From Siderastrea siderea (lineage: Eukaryota > Cnidaria > Anthozoa > Scleractinia > Rhizangiidae), in contig OZ034972.1 of assembly GCA_964030785.1 (NCBI GenBank), positions 50,136,538-50,200,537 on the forward strand: a stretch of 64,000 nucleotides of DNA, read 5' to 3'. Numbering within the stretch: the stretch's first letter is position 1; the number at the start of each line of letters is the position of its first letter. The notes beneath the pieces are model-generated. The model saw nothing but the letters and a program-made list of their open reading frames with translations. It made no database searches and had not been told where the DNA came from. Shown here piece after piece: positions 21,087-28,331 of the stretch. Both the position numbers and the translations under genes were made by a program.

Positions 21087-22139
21087 ATGTCGTTCTACGT
21101 GACGTTACCCAGTCATGCCAACCGACGTGAATTTCCCAACAACCAACCTAATTCCTTCAAGATTCGTTTACCTCAACCGTTACAGCTCACGGGAGGTGGA
21201 TGGCAAGTGGGGTTGAGTGCCATTTCCTTACCGGACACGGGGGTCAACATTTTTAATCTGCTGCCATCGGATCAGTTCGTGTTTGGTACCTCTTGTTATC
21301 GAATGACGTCCTCCGCGGGACGTAAGGTCTTTAGCTTCAATATGAAAATGGACGATTTGAAACATGATGATTCCATTGTGGATGGCGTGACCTTCATGAA
21401 AGCCTTTTTCCATTGGGTGAGGCAACGTATGAACTATGCTTACATGGGCTACTATGGCGCACCGTATGCGGAGCGGGGAAAGAAGACGTGTACCACCTTT
21501 GAGTGGGACGGCGAGGATTTGATCATGAACAATCGCAATATCATGCGGTACAAGTACGTGCTTCCATACAAAGACAACACGACGATGTTCGTCCCTCACT
21601 TTGCCATTCATCATCTCATGGCCGAAAAAATGGGATGGTTTAAAAAAAACGATGGAGGAAACTATGAGTTGGGACCCAACTTGAACATGGAATTCCGTGA
21701 TGACAAGGTACCCAACAATAGTGACATTGAATTAAGAAATAGCAAGGACGACCCGGAGTATTATCAAGTGAGCGTGGATGGTGCTGGGACCACGTGGATT
21801 TGGTTGAGTTTCAGCGTGAATTGGCGTTTCACCAATTTGAATGTAGCGTTTCGTACGGTGGTGGGTGACCCTACACGAACGTTGCACGTGTACTCCGACG
21901 TGGCAGGCAGCAGTGTGGTGGGCAATCGCGTGACTGATTTGTTGCGTGAAATCCAGTACAAGCGACAAGGCAGAGGCACCCTGTACTTTGAACCGTTGCA
22001 CATTCAATACCTACCTCTTCGTAACGAAGTGGTGGAAATCATTCACGTTCAAGTGGCTGAAACGATTGGTGCCGGAGGAGACTTGGTCAAGTTTGGTGAA
22101 GGCCATACCATTGTCACGTTACACTTCAAAAAGACATAA
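21087..22139 (+). CDS. Polinton structural protein, FYVTLPSHA family, copy 2 (candidate penton or vertex protein)
   Basis: 350 residues, in the same orientation 13 bp after copy 1. Shares the ends of copy 1: MSFYVTLPSHANRREFPNNQ, LPQPLQLTGGGWQVGLSAIS, then LHVYSDVAGSSVVGNRVTDL and HIQYLPLRNEVVEIIHVQVA with KFGEGHTIVTLHFKK. The middle has diverged strongly. Ancient tandem duplication with retained ends suggests two related capsid positions or host-binding variants. No signal peptide or membrane segment. Confidence 0.65.
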   Translation: MSFYVTLPSHANRREFPNNQPNSFKIRLPQPLQLTGGGWQVGLSAISLPDTGVNIFNLLPSDQFVFGTSCYRMTSSAGRKVFSFNMKMDDLKHDDSIVDGVTFMKAFFHWVRQRMNYAYMGYYGAPYAERGKKTCTTFEWDGEDLIMNNRNIMRYKYVLPYKDNTTMFVPHFAIHHLMAEKMGWFKKNDGGNYELGPNLNMEFRDDKVPNNSDIELRNSKDDPEYYQVSVDGAGTTWIWLSFSVNWRFTNLNVAFRTVVGDPTRTLHVYSDVAGSSVVGNRVTDLLREIQYKRQGRGTLYFEPLHIQYLPLRNEVVEIIHVQVAETIGAGGDLVKFGEGHTIVTLHFKKT

Positions 22140-22172
22140 AAAAGAGAGACGAGAAGGGAACCCAAATCAATC

Positions 22173-22409
22173 ATGCCTCCGAAACGACGACGACGACGAC
22201 GACGACGCCGACCACAGCGTCCACAAGCGGGGGAAGGGGTCAACGCGGTGATTGCCGGGATTCCTAAGGCCGCTTGGTCCATCACCAAAGGGGTAGAAAA
22301 GTTAGCCAAAAAGAATTACCTAAGATCAACGAAGAAACGTATGGAAGAAATGCGAAGTGGGAAACGCAAACGGTGGGCGGGGGAATCGTTTACGTGCAAC
22401 GTCATGTGA
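22173..22409 (+). CDS. small Arg-rich core protein with protease-like site
   Basis: 78 residues. An Arg block (MPPKRRRRRRRRRPQRPQ) encoded by CGA repeats is followed by QAGEG, which fits a QxGx-G cleavage site, then VNAVIAGIPKAAWSITKGVEKLAKKNY. Probably a DNA-condensing virion protein comparable in role to adenovirus core proteins. A CATAAAA box lies about 35 bp upstream of the ATG. Confidence 0.65.
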   Translation: MPPKRRRRRRRRRPQRPQAGEGVNAVIAGIPKAAWSITKGVEKLAKKNYLRSTKKRMEEMRSGKRKRWAGESFTCNVM

Positions 22410-22447
22410 GTATAAAAAGAAAACAAGAGTTGTGAAAACAAACAAAG

Positions 22448-22636
22448 ATGCCCAAGACAAGAGTGCGTCGAAGGAGACGAAGAAGAAGGCAACGAGGGGG
22501 TCTCTTGCCCCTGGCGGCCCTCATTCCAGCCTTGATCGCTGGAGGAAAAGCTGTGGCGTTGGGTGCCGCAAGTGGTGCCGCGAGTTACGGGGCTAAAAAA
22601 GGGTTGGAAGCCGCTTTTCGGAAAAAACGACGATGA
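22448..22636 (+). CDS. adenovirus mu (pX)-like core peptide
   Basis: 62 residues: poly-Arg, then QRGG, then a hydrophobic Leu/Ala/Gly stretch (LLPLAALIPALIAGGKAVAL) and a basic tail. Arg-rich block plus xRGG plus LLP..IPLIA-type hydrophobic segment is the organisation of the adenovirus mu precursor, cut by adenain after GG. Role: genome condensation in the particle (inferred). GTATAAAAAG at about 22411-22420 lies some 30 bp before the ATG. Confidence 0.75.
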   Translation: MPKTRVRRRRRRRRQRGGLLPLAALIPALIAGGKAVALGAASGAASYGAKKGLEAAFRKKRR

Positions 22637-22703
22637 CGGTATAAAAAGGGGAGTCCCATAAAGCCTAAACAAAACGTTTATCCCTGGTGAAGAAGAAGGC
22701 ACC

Positions 22704-23039
22704 ATGCGTGGGGGAAGTTTGACACGATTTCGAACCGACGAGTGGTATGATCAACATGGTCAAAGTGGCAAAGGGTTGGTGACGGATCTGATGCGTGGTG
22801 GGTTCCAAGGCCTTAAAAGCACGCGAAATCCTTTAAAACTACCTAGTAATATCAAGAGAGGATTGAATGCAGGGTTAACACGAGGTATCAAACGCAAAGC
22901 CGAAGACGTCCTTAAAAAAGAAATCACCAAACAAGCCAAGAAAGCGTTGAGTCATAAGAACGTGAAAGACGCCGTGCGTGTAGCCACTGCCTTATTTCCC
23001 AAACAAACCAAACGTGCCCGTGATATTTTGGGAGTGTGA
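22704..23039 (+). CDS. basic core protein with three protease-like sites
   Basis: 111 residues in good start context (caccATGc). N-terminus MRGG-SLTRF; then QSGKG and MRGG-FQG, all fitting the adenain consensus. The remainder is Lys/Arg rich (IKRGLNAGLTRGIKRKAEDVL and KKEITKQAKKAL). Resembles adenovirus pVII/pVI-type core proteins in composition; no direct homology claimed. GGTATAAAAAGG at about 22639 is its likely promoter element. Confidence 0.65.
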   Translation: MRGGSLTRFRTDEWYDQHGQSGKGLVTDLMRGGFQGLKSTRNPLKLPSNIKRGLNAGLTRGIKRKAEDVLKKEITKQAKKALSHKNVKDAVRVATALFPKQTKRARDILGV

Positions 23040-23041
23040 AC

Positions 23042-23278
23042 ATGGAACCCGTGCATTCACGACCTCGACGGATTCGTAGTAATCGAGGGTTGTCTCAATG
23101 GGGTGGACTGTATCCGTTTTGGAAACTCATGCCACGACGACGACGACAACGTGGTGGCTGGTTGAGTCCCGAGGTGATGAGAGTCCCCGGGTTTGATTTG
23201 AGACAACGTTTAGGACGACGACGACGACGCTATAAAAACCCCTCACGACGACGACGGGGTACCACTCGACGACGTTAA
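23042..23278 (+). CDS. Arg-rich core protein
   Basis: 78 residues from ATG 23042, which overlaps the preceding gene end closely. Contains QWGG-LYP and QRGG-WLS, two QxGG-X sites, between Arg blocks, and ends in RRRRGTTRRR. Likely packaged DNA-binding protein. CTATAAAAACCCC inside its 3' end (about 23230) could be the TATA box of the downstream capsid gene. Confidence 0.65.
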   Translation: MEPVHSRPRRIRSNRGLSQWGGLYPFWKLMPRRRRQRGGWLSPEVMRVPGFDLRQRLGRRRRRYKNPSRRRRGTTRRR

Positions 23279-23280
23279 AC

Positions 23281-24681
23281 ATGCCTGACGTGAGTACACA
23301 AACCGCCCCGGCTCACGAGCGTTCCGAAGGGACCGTCAACCCTGCCTTACGGATTTTCAAGGTGCCACCGACCGACATTAGCATCAATGCCTATCGCATG
23401 GTCACCATCCAACCCACCACCACGGGTATCAATCCCATGGAATTCATCATTCCAGGGTTGGACGATTTTGTGGATTTGGGACGCAGTTACTTTACCATGG
23501 AATTGAGTTTGAAAAAGGCGAATGGCGCGAACTTGGTGGCCGCGGAGAAATTGTGGCCCGTCAATAATTTGGCCCATTCCATCATCAAACAAATTGACTT
23601 GCAGTTGAATGGCACGTTGATCAGTCCACAATCCGACACGTATCATTACAAAGCTTACCTGGAAACCTTGTTGAATTATGACCGAGAAGATGGCAAGACC
23701 GTGTTAGGACCCCAAGGATGGTTCAATCAAGTGGATTTCCCACCCGAATGGACTGCCACCAACACAGACAAAGCAGGAAACCATCAACATTGGCAAGATC
23801 TGCCTCCTAATCATCAAGCGGCCTTCAATGCCTCTGCGACCGAAGTGGAGAAGTATGCTGCAGGTGTCACCCACAGTCTAGTGTTTACCCCGCACTTGGA
23901 AGTGTTTCACACTGGCAAACTGTTGGTGCCTGGTATTGAAATCAAGATGAAATTTCATTTCAATGGTCCCAGCCTGTTTTTGAATGGAGTGGCTCTAGCT
24001 GGCCGATTGATGGAAGGGGATGTGAAACTACGGTTTCATCTCTGTCAACTGCGTTTGAATGACGCCATCTACCAGAGTATATCTGAAAAAAGACACAATG
24101 AAGGCCAAGTGGCGGCTTACCCGACCGTCCGCAGTGAAATCCGGACTTTCAGCATGCAAAACAACCTGGTCCGCTTTGATATCCCTAACCTGTTTCAAAA
24201 CAGAATACCTGACCGATTGATTGTGGGGTTACTGGACAGCCGCGCCTTCAATGGAGATGTGACCCGAGATCCGTTCTGTTTCCAGAAATTTGGGCTGACG
24301 TCCATTAAACAGATTGTCAGAGGAGAAGAATACCCTTATGAAACCCTCCAGTTAGTGCACAACAATGGCACCCGAGATAATCTAGGCTACTTCCGTTTTC
24401 TGCAAGCCAGTGGTGCCTGGTGTAAAAAGAAAGGCAACATGGTAGAACTGCTGGATTGGGGCCAAGCTAAAAATTGTACCTTGTTCATGTTTGACAATGT
24501 GGCCAATGGATGTGCTGACAGTCAAAACCTCAACCCCAAGCAAACGGGAGATTTACAACTGGTGTTGGAATTTGGAGCTGCCCCCGGTGTCAATATAACC
24601 GTACTCGTGTATGGAGAATTTGAGAATTTGCTGGAGATTGACAGGAACGGAGCCGTGTTGTATAACATTTACCAACACTGA
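23281..24681 (+). CDS. major capsid protein (double jelly-roll, hexon-like)
   Basis: 466 residues. N-terminal part PPTDISINAYRMVTIQPTTT, IPGLDDFVDLGRSYFTMELS and LWPVNNLAHSIIKQIDLQLN is typical of Polinton/adintovirus major capsid protein (PY in older nomenclature). The motif IKQIDLQLNGTLIS sits in the first jelly roll. The C-terminal part (VLEFGAAPGVNITVLVYGEF) closes the second. It would form pseudohexameric capsomers as in adenovirus and virophages. Its position just before protease and ATPase matches known elements. Starts ATG two bases after the previous stop. Confidence 0.92.
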   Translation: MPDVSTQTAPAHERSEGTVNPALRIFKVPPTDISINAYRMVTIQPTTTGINPMEFIIPGLDDFVDLGRSYFTMELSLKKANGANLVAAEKLWPVNNLAHSIIKQIDLQLNGTLISPQSDTYHYKAYLETLLNYDREDGKTVLGPQGWFNQVDFPPEWTATNTDKAGNHQHWQDLPPNHQAAFNASATEVEKYAAGVTHSLVFTPHLEVFHTGKLLVPGIEIKMKFHFNGPSLFLNGVALAGRLMEGDVKLRFHLCQLRLNDAIYQSISEKRHNEGQVAAYPTVRSEIRTFSMQNNLVRFDIPNLFQNRIPDRLIVGLLDSRAFNGDVTRDPFCFQKFGLTSIKQIVRGEEYPYETLQLVHNNGTRDNLGYFRFLQASGAWCKKKGNMVELLDWGQAKNCTLFMFDNVANGCADSQNLNPKQTGDLQLVLEFGAAPGVNITVLVYGEFENLLEIDRNGAVLYNIYQH

Positions 24682-24685
24682 AGAA

Positions 24686-25225
24686 ATGGAACATGTGGCC
24701 TTGAATAATGTGCAGTTGGATTATTTAGCCCGAGACGACCCCCAATTGAACCCTGTCTTTTACGGGACGGTGGCCTGTGATCGTTTACCCAAGACTCCTG
24801 TCAAGACTACCCCGCAAGGGTACATTGTGAATACCGACCCACACGATCAACCGGGACAACATTGGTTAGCGGTGTGGACGGATGGAAAGGTGTGTGAAGT
24901 CCTGGACAGTTATGCTTTGCCATTGGATACGTACGTGCAAGCGACCCCGTTACGAGATTGGATTGTCCAACATTGGAAGTATGTAGTGACCAATGGCAAG
25001 TCCCTCCAAGCCATTACAAGCAAGAGTTGTGGTGATTACGCCTTGTTGTACTTGAAAGCCAAAGCCCGTGGACGGACCTTGCAAGCCTTTTTAAATGAGT
25101 TTTCGGATCATGATTATGTTAGTAATGACCATCAAGCCGGTCAACGCCTTCAACAATTGATTGTAGGCCAAGAAGCCAGATGGTATCAACTTTGTTGTCA
25201 TCCGTATCATCAATGTAATGCTTAA
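24686..25225 (+). CDS. adenain-like cysteine protease (maturation protease)
   Basis: 179 residues; start ATG 24686, four bases after the capsid stop (a longer frame overlaps the capsid gene). Catalytic residues: His59 (PGQHWLAVW), Asp74 (CEVLDSYALP), Gln108 (SLQAI) and Cys115 (TSKSCGDYALLYL). The 7-residue Gln-to-Cys spacing is that of adenovirus protease. Family C5 enzymes cut precursor virion proteins at xxGG-X or xxGX-G; many neighbouring basic proteins have such sites. AATAAA (about 25226-25231) follows the stop. Confidence 0.93.
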   Translation: MEHVALNNVQLDYLARDDPQLNPVFYGTVACDRLPKTPVKTTPQGYIVNTDPHDQPGQHWLAVWTDGKVCEVLDSYALPLDTYVQATPLRDWIVQHWKYVVTNGKSLQAITSKSCGDYALLYLKAKARGRTLQAFLNEFSDHDYVSNDHQAGQRLQQLIVGQEARWYQLCCHPYHQCNA

Positions 25226-25254
25226 ATAAAATTTGTTGGAAAAAAAGTGGTGTC

Positions 25255-25342
25255 GGAGTCGTAGCTCAGTCGGTAGAGCCTTTGGATCCCCCCTCGAATA
25301 CATGAGGAGGGTCGTGCGTGGGTTCGAGTCCCACCGATTCCA
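25255..25342 (+). ncRNA. tRNA-like Pol III gene (possible VA-RNA analogue)
   Basis: The acceptor stem GGAGTCG (25255-25261) pairs with CGATTCC (25335-25341), with one G-U. D arm GCTC-AGTCGGTA-GAGC and T arm GTGGG-TTCGAGT-CCCAC are perfect. A-box TAGCTCAGTCGG and B-box GGTTCGAGTCC match consensus. Between the arms are 38 nt that do not make a normal 5-bp/7-nt anticodon arm; they form an imperfect long hairpin (GATCCCCCCTC with GAGGAGGGTC). A T run at 25356-25365 is a Pol III terminator. So Pol III transcription is likely, while decoding as a tRNA is doubtful. It could be a tRNA with an intron, a captured tRNA-derived sequence, or a regulatory RNA. Confidence 0.8.
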
Positions 25343-25355
25343 ATAAAAAGGTGCC

Positions 25356-25365
25356 TTTTTTTTTT
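25356..25365 (+). terminator. Pol III T-run terminator
   Basis: Ten consecutive T residues 14 bp after the tRNA-like gene and 20 bp before the ATPase ATG. Confidence 0.75.
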
Positions 25366-25384
25366 CTAAGGGTAGTTCGTCATC

Positions 25385-26038
25385 ATGCAAACGGGGAAAC
25401 CGTTTCGTTTTCATACGCCTTCCTCTATCTTGGTGGTGGGTCCTTCGGGATGTGGTAAAACCGCGTTTACGGAAAAACTCTTGGTAGACAACCCAGAGTT
25501 GTTTGACACCCCACCAACCCAACTACATTATTGTTATGGGGCCTGGCAAGATCGATTTCGAAGCATGCAAGATCAAGGGGTGGTGTTTCACGAAGGGATT
25601 CCCGATCATGAGGCCTTAGTGCAATGGTTTCCTGAAGGACAGGGGGTCCTGGTCTTGGATGATTTAATGGACGAAGGGAGTCACGATAAACGCGTGTTGG
25701 ATTTATTCACCAAACATTCGCATCATCAAGGGGTGACCGTCCTATACTTGTGCCAAGACATGTTTCCCGTGGGTCGCTATGCGAAAAGTATATCCCGCAA
25801 TGCCCATTACATCGTGGCGTTCAAGAACCCTCGAGATCAATTAGGGGTACGCAATGTCATGCTGCAATCGTTTCCGACCACGTGGAAAGACACGTTGGAG
25901 ACGTTTCATCAAGCCACGACACGACCGTATGGGTATTTGGTCTTGGATTTACACCCCGCCTCCTCCGATCAACAACGTGTATTGAGTCACTTGTTAAAAG
26001 ACGAAGGATGGACTCGCACCTATCAAAAACGACTATAA
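25385..26038 (+). CDS. genome-packaging ATPase (FtsK/HerA, A32-like)
   Basis: 217 residues. Walker A GPSGCGKT at residues 19-26, Walker B GVLVLDDL with Asp92-Asp93, then HHQGVTVLYLCQDMFP, a sensor-like strand with Gln. This is the conserved Polinton packaging ATPase that would pump DNA into capsids. Size is normal for the family. ACTATAAAGG at its 3' end (about 26033) probably serves the next gene. Confidence 0.93.
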   Translation: MQTGKPFRFHTPSSILVVGPSGCGKTAFTEKLLVDNPELFDTPPTQLHYCYGAWQDRFRSMQDQGVVFHEGIPDHEALVQWFPEGQGVLVLDDLMDEGSHDKRVLDLFTKHSHHQGVTVLYLCQDMFPVGRYAKSISRNAHYIVAFKNPRDQLGVRNVMLQSFPTTWKDTLETFHQATTRPYGYLVLDLHPASSDQQRVLSHLLKDEGWTRTYQKRL

Positions 26039-26076
26039 AGGCACGACACTCCATTTGAACAGGAAAAAGAGCAACC

Positions 26077-26961
26077 ATGGCCGATGATGACCGTCAACCT
26101 CCGCAATCGTACGATACCGTGTCCCCGGCGGGGGTGGGGGCGGCCAGCGGCAATCAAATGTCCCCAAGGGCCTGGCAAGATTTATTTTGGTCGGGAGACC
26201 AAGGCCTTCTCGACGCCGCCGAGGAGGAAATGGAAGCCGAGCCCCTCTATCGGTTTATGCAATCCATCCCCCCTGTCGGTGTAGATGGTGTGCCCCCTGT
26301 GCAGGCTTCTTCCCCAGCAGGGGTAGGAAGTCCAGGAAATCAACCATCTTCTGGTGTTCGAACCCCTGCGACTCCTCCTAGCGTACCCTTGGCAGCGGGT
26401 GCTCGAACACCAACGGGTGCTCGAACAGCAGCGGGTGCTGGGGGTAATGGGCGTGGTGGTGGACGTAGTGGACGTGGTGGTGGTGGTGGTGCTGGACGTG
26501 GACGTGGTGGTGGTGGTGGTGGTGGTGGACGTGGTGCTGGTGGTGGTGGTGCTGGTGGAGGTGGTGCTGGTGGTGCTGGTGGTGCTGGTGGTGGTGGTGG
26601 TGGTGGTGGTGGTGGTGGTGGTGGTGGTGGTGGTGGTGGTGGTTGTGGGGGTCGTCGTGGACGACGACCGTTTCGAATACGAGGACGACGACGACGAAAT
26701 ACCCCCACTTCCCCTTTGACACCTGCCTCCAATCCAGCTACCCCTCGAGGATCTTGGACATCTGGGAGTTCTGGTAGACAGCCTCGTACCTTGCGTCAAG
26801 CGGATTTACAACGACGTTTACGGATGCTGTTACAAGATCAAGAACAGTTGGCCCAAGGACGTGAAATTGCTAATGTCACCATGACCAATAGCATTGTGAC
26901 CAGTTATAAACAAGGAGGAGCACCGAGTGTACAAACCTCGTCGTCCCGTGTTTCGCCGTAA
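26077..26961 (+). CDS. Gly-rich protein with polyglycine/RGG tract
   Basis: 294 residues, start in caccATGgc-like context (aaccATGgcc). An acidic/proline N-terminus (1-120) precedes a tract of RGG, GAG and pure Gly (about 124-195) coded by GGT/GGA repeats (26452-26650). An Arg block (RGRRPFRIRGRRRR) and a helical C-terminus (DLQRRLRMLLQDQEQLAQGR) follow. No homologous domain recognised. Could be a virion scaffold or RNA-binding RGG protein. The repeat may expand or contract between copies. The end overlaps the next frame only slightly. Confidence 0.6.
   Translation: MADDDRQPPQSYDTVSPAGVGAASGNQMSPRAWQDLFWSGDQGLLDAAEEEMEAEPLYRFMQSIPPVGVDGVPPVQASSPAGVGSPGNQPSSGVRTPATPPSVPLAAGARTPTGARTAAGAGGNGRGGGRSGRGGGGGAGRGRGGGGGGGGRGAGGGGAGGGGAGGAGGAGGGGGGGGGGGGGGGGGGGCGGRRGRRPFRIRGRRRRNTPTSPLTPASNPATPRGSWTSGSSGRQPRTLRQADLQRRLRMLLQDQEQLAQGREIANVTMTNSIVTSYKQGGAPSVQTSSSRVSP
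26452..26650 (+). repeat. (GGT)n coding microsatellite
   Basis: Near-continuous GGTGGT runs, broken by GCT, CGT and GGA, inside the Gly-rich gene. Indels in multiples of three keep the frame. All large ORFs in other frames here (poly-Val, poly-His, poly-Thr, poly-Pro) are shadows of it. Confidence 0.9.
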
Positions 26962-26963
26962 AG

Positions 26964-27644
26964 ATGAAAACCGTCGTGTCGTTATTGAATGGATCGAAAC
27001 AACATGGTCTTCCCTTCCCCCCAGAATTATTACAACGCATGGATTCCTTGTATGCCTTTTATCATCAACAATGGTGGTGTTATCGAAAAATGTTGAATCA
27101 TTACAGGTGTATCAATGCCTTGTTCAATGGCATGGCCTTACTCCTGATGGCTGCCGGTATGATTGCGGGTCCGCTATTGGAAAACAGTACATTGGTAGCC
27201 TGTTTGGCGGCCGTGGGCACCGTGGTCAAAGGATGGAATGATTTTAAACAATACCGATTTAAAGTGACCATGAGTCGGTTTGCGTTTACCACCTATGCCA
27301 AAGCCTTGACCGAATTGAAAACCCATGTGCGGGGTATTCCCTTGGAGGATCTGGAACGATTTTTAATCAAGATGCAAACCTTGGATGATACCATTGTGGA
27401 TTTCACCCCTCCATTACCCAAACGATGTCTCCAAGATTACCATGGTCATTTTGTGTACCAACCCTTGGAAGCCCTATGCTATGTAGATGGATGTCCTCGT
27501 CCCTTGAGACCCAAAGACTATTGGATCCATAAAAAGCCGCTCCCTCCTAGTCCCACACTCTTAGAACCATGGCCCCCCGAAGAAGAAGACGGACAAAAAG
27601 AAGAACCCAGCAAGGAGAAGGTATACCTTGGTTCGTCGACGTGA
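26964..27644 (+). CDS. two-TM membrane protein, SLATT-like
   Basis: 226 residues. An N-terminal helix (LLQRMDSLYAFYHQQWWCYR) leads into two adjacent hydrophobic helices, about 50-70 (INALFNGMALLLMAAGMIAG) and 71-90 (LLENSTLVACLAAVGTVVKG). These are followed by a polar helix (FTTYAKALTELKTHVRG) and a long soluble tail ending EEEDGQKEEPSKEK. The W/Y-TM-TM-polar-helix order resembles SLATT effector proteins, which in bacteria accompany SLOG or SMODS nucleotide sensors. The element also has a SLOG-like gene. SLATT identity is a topology-based suggestion; an ordinary viral membrane protein is the alternative. Overlaps the next gene by 76 bp. Confidence 0.45.
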   Translation: MKTVVSLLNGSKQHGLPFPPELLQRMDSLYAFYHQQWWCYRKMLNHYRCINALFNGMALLLMAAGMIAGPLLENSTLVACLAAVGTVVKGWNDFKQYRFKVTMSRFAFTTYAKALTELKTHVRGIPLEDLERFLIKMQTLDDTIVDFTPPLPKRCLQDYHGHFVYQPLEALCYVDGCPRPLRPKDYWIHKKPLPPSPTLLEPWPPEEEDGQKEEPSKEKVYLGSST

Positions 27645-27844
27645 AAAAGGGGTATGAAGTCACAAGTGATTTGGTCAAAGCCTTGAAAAAACCACAAATG
27701 AGTGCTGCCCAAGGGAGAAAGATGGTCTCGGGGTACAAACAACAATATCAAGCGTATAAAAGACGAGGGGGTACCAAAGGGTACAACAGTTGGTTGATCG
27801 ACAAAGGCTATGCCAAAAAACCTAACAAGTGTTGTATCCAATGA
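27569..27844 (+). CDS. basic core protein with QQGEG site
   Basis: 91 residues. N-terminal MAPRRRRRTKRRT, then QQGEG (QxGx-G site), then IPWFVDVKKGYEVTSDLVKAL and a Lys-rich C-terminus ending KCCIQ. Starts inside the 3' end of the two-TM gene in another frame. CATAAAAAG about 40 bp upstream. Confidence 0.6.
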   Translation: MAPRRRRRTKRRTQQGEGIPWFVDVKKGYEVTSDLVKALKKPQMSAAQGRKMVSGYKQQYQAYKRRGGTKGYNSWLIDKGYAKKPNKCCIQ

Positions 27845-28170
27845 AACGTCTTCGACGTCAACGCAGAAAAAGGAAACAACGAGGAGGGGCTTTAATGCGT
27901 CGCAAACCCCGTTTGGTGGATAAAATTGCCCATGGCATGAGTATGTTTCTATCAGGTCCAGCGCCTGGGTTTGGACTGGCTTTAGGCAAATTAGGCGGTC
28001 AAGCCTTGAAAGGCATTACCGATAATGTACAACATGTCCGACGACGACAACGAGGTGGGGGTTGGTGGCAAGATTTCAAACGCAATACCCGTCAAGGTTA
28101 TAAAGAGACGCGAGACGTGATCAAACAAGACAAAGCCCTTCAACGGCTATTGACGGGTCGACCATGGTGA
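27841..28170 (+). CDS. basic core protein with two QRGG sites
   Basis: 109 residues from ATG 27841, which overlaps the preceding stop. QRGG-ALM near the N-terminus and QRGG-GWW in the middle would split it into three pieces. Between them is a hydrophobic Gly/Ala/Leu segment (SGPAPGFGLALGKLGGQAL). C-terminus QDFKRNTRQGYKETRDVI. Core or membrane-lytic virion peptide role possible. Confidence 0.6.
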   Translation: MKRLRRQRRKRKQRGGALMRRKPRLVDKIAHGMSMFLSGPAPGFGLALGKLGGQALKGITDNVQHVRRRQRGGGWWQDFKRNTRQGYKETRDVIKQDKALQRLLTGRPW

Positions 28171-28328
28171 GGAGGAGAAGACGACGCCGTCGTCAACGAG
28201 GCGGTTTTTTAAATCTATTGGTCCCCGCTATGGTAGGATTGGGGAAAGCCGTGGCCTTGGAAACGGATAAACGTATAAAACGCACGATTCAAAAAGCCAA
28301 TCAACGGTATCGTCGTCGTCACCGATAA
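28164..28328 (+). CDS. second mu-like Arg-rich peptide
   Basis: 54 residues: MVRRRRRRRRQRGG, then hydrophobic FLNLLVPAMVGLGKAVAL, then a basic tail ending YRRRHR. Same plan as 22448-22636 (poly-Arg, QRGG, hydrophobic LxxLVPxxxGxGKAVAL, basic), so a likely paralog. Start overlaps the preceding stop. GTATAAAACG within it (about 28269) lies about 60 bp before the next gene. Confidence 0.65.
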   Translation: MVRRRRRRRRQRGGFLNLLVPAMVGLGKAVALETDKRIKRTIQKANQRYRRRHR

Positions 28329-28331
28329 AGG

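Noticed and set aside
25255..25342. Ordinary functional tRNA
   Set aside because: Not called as tRNA because the 38 nt between D and T arms do not form a standard anticodon arm; kept as tRNA-like ncRNA.
25091..25522. 143-codon minus ORF across the tRNA-like gene
   Set aside because: Overlaps protease, Pol III gene and ATPase in antisense; no domain.
26182..26799. Large poly-Thr, poly-Pro, poly-Val and poly-His ORFs
   Set aside because: Shadows of the GGT repeat in other frames; only the frame with Gly joins sensible ends.
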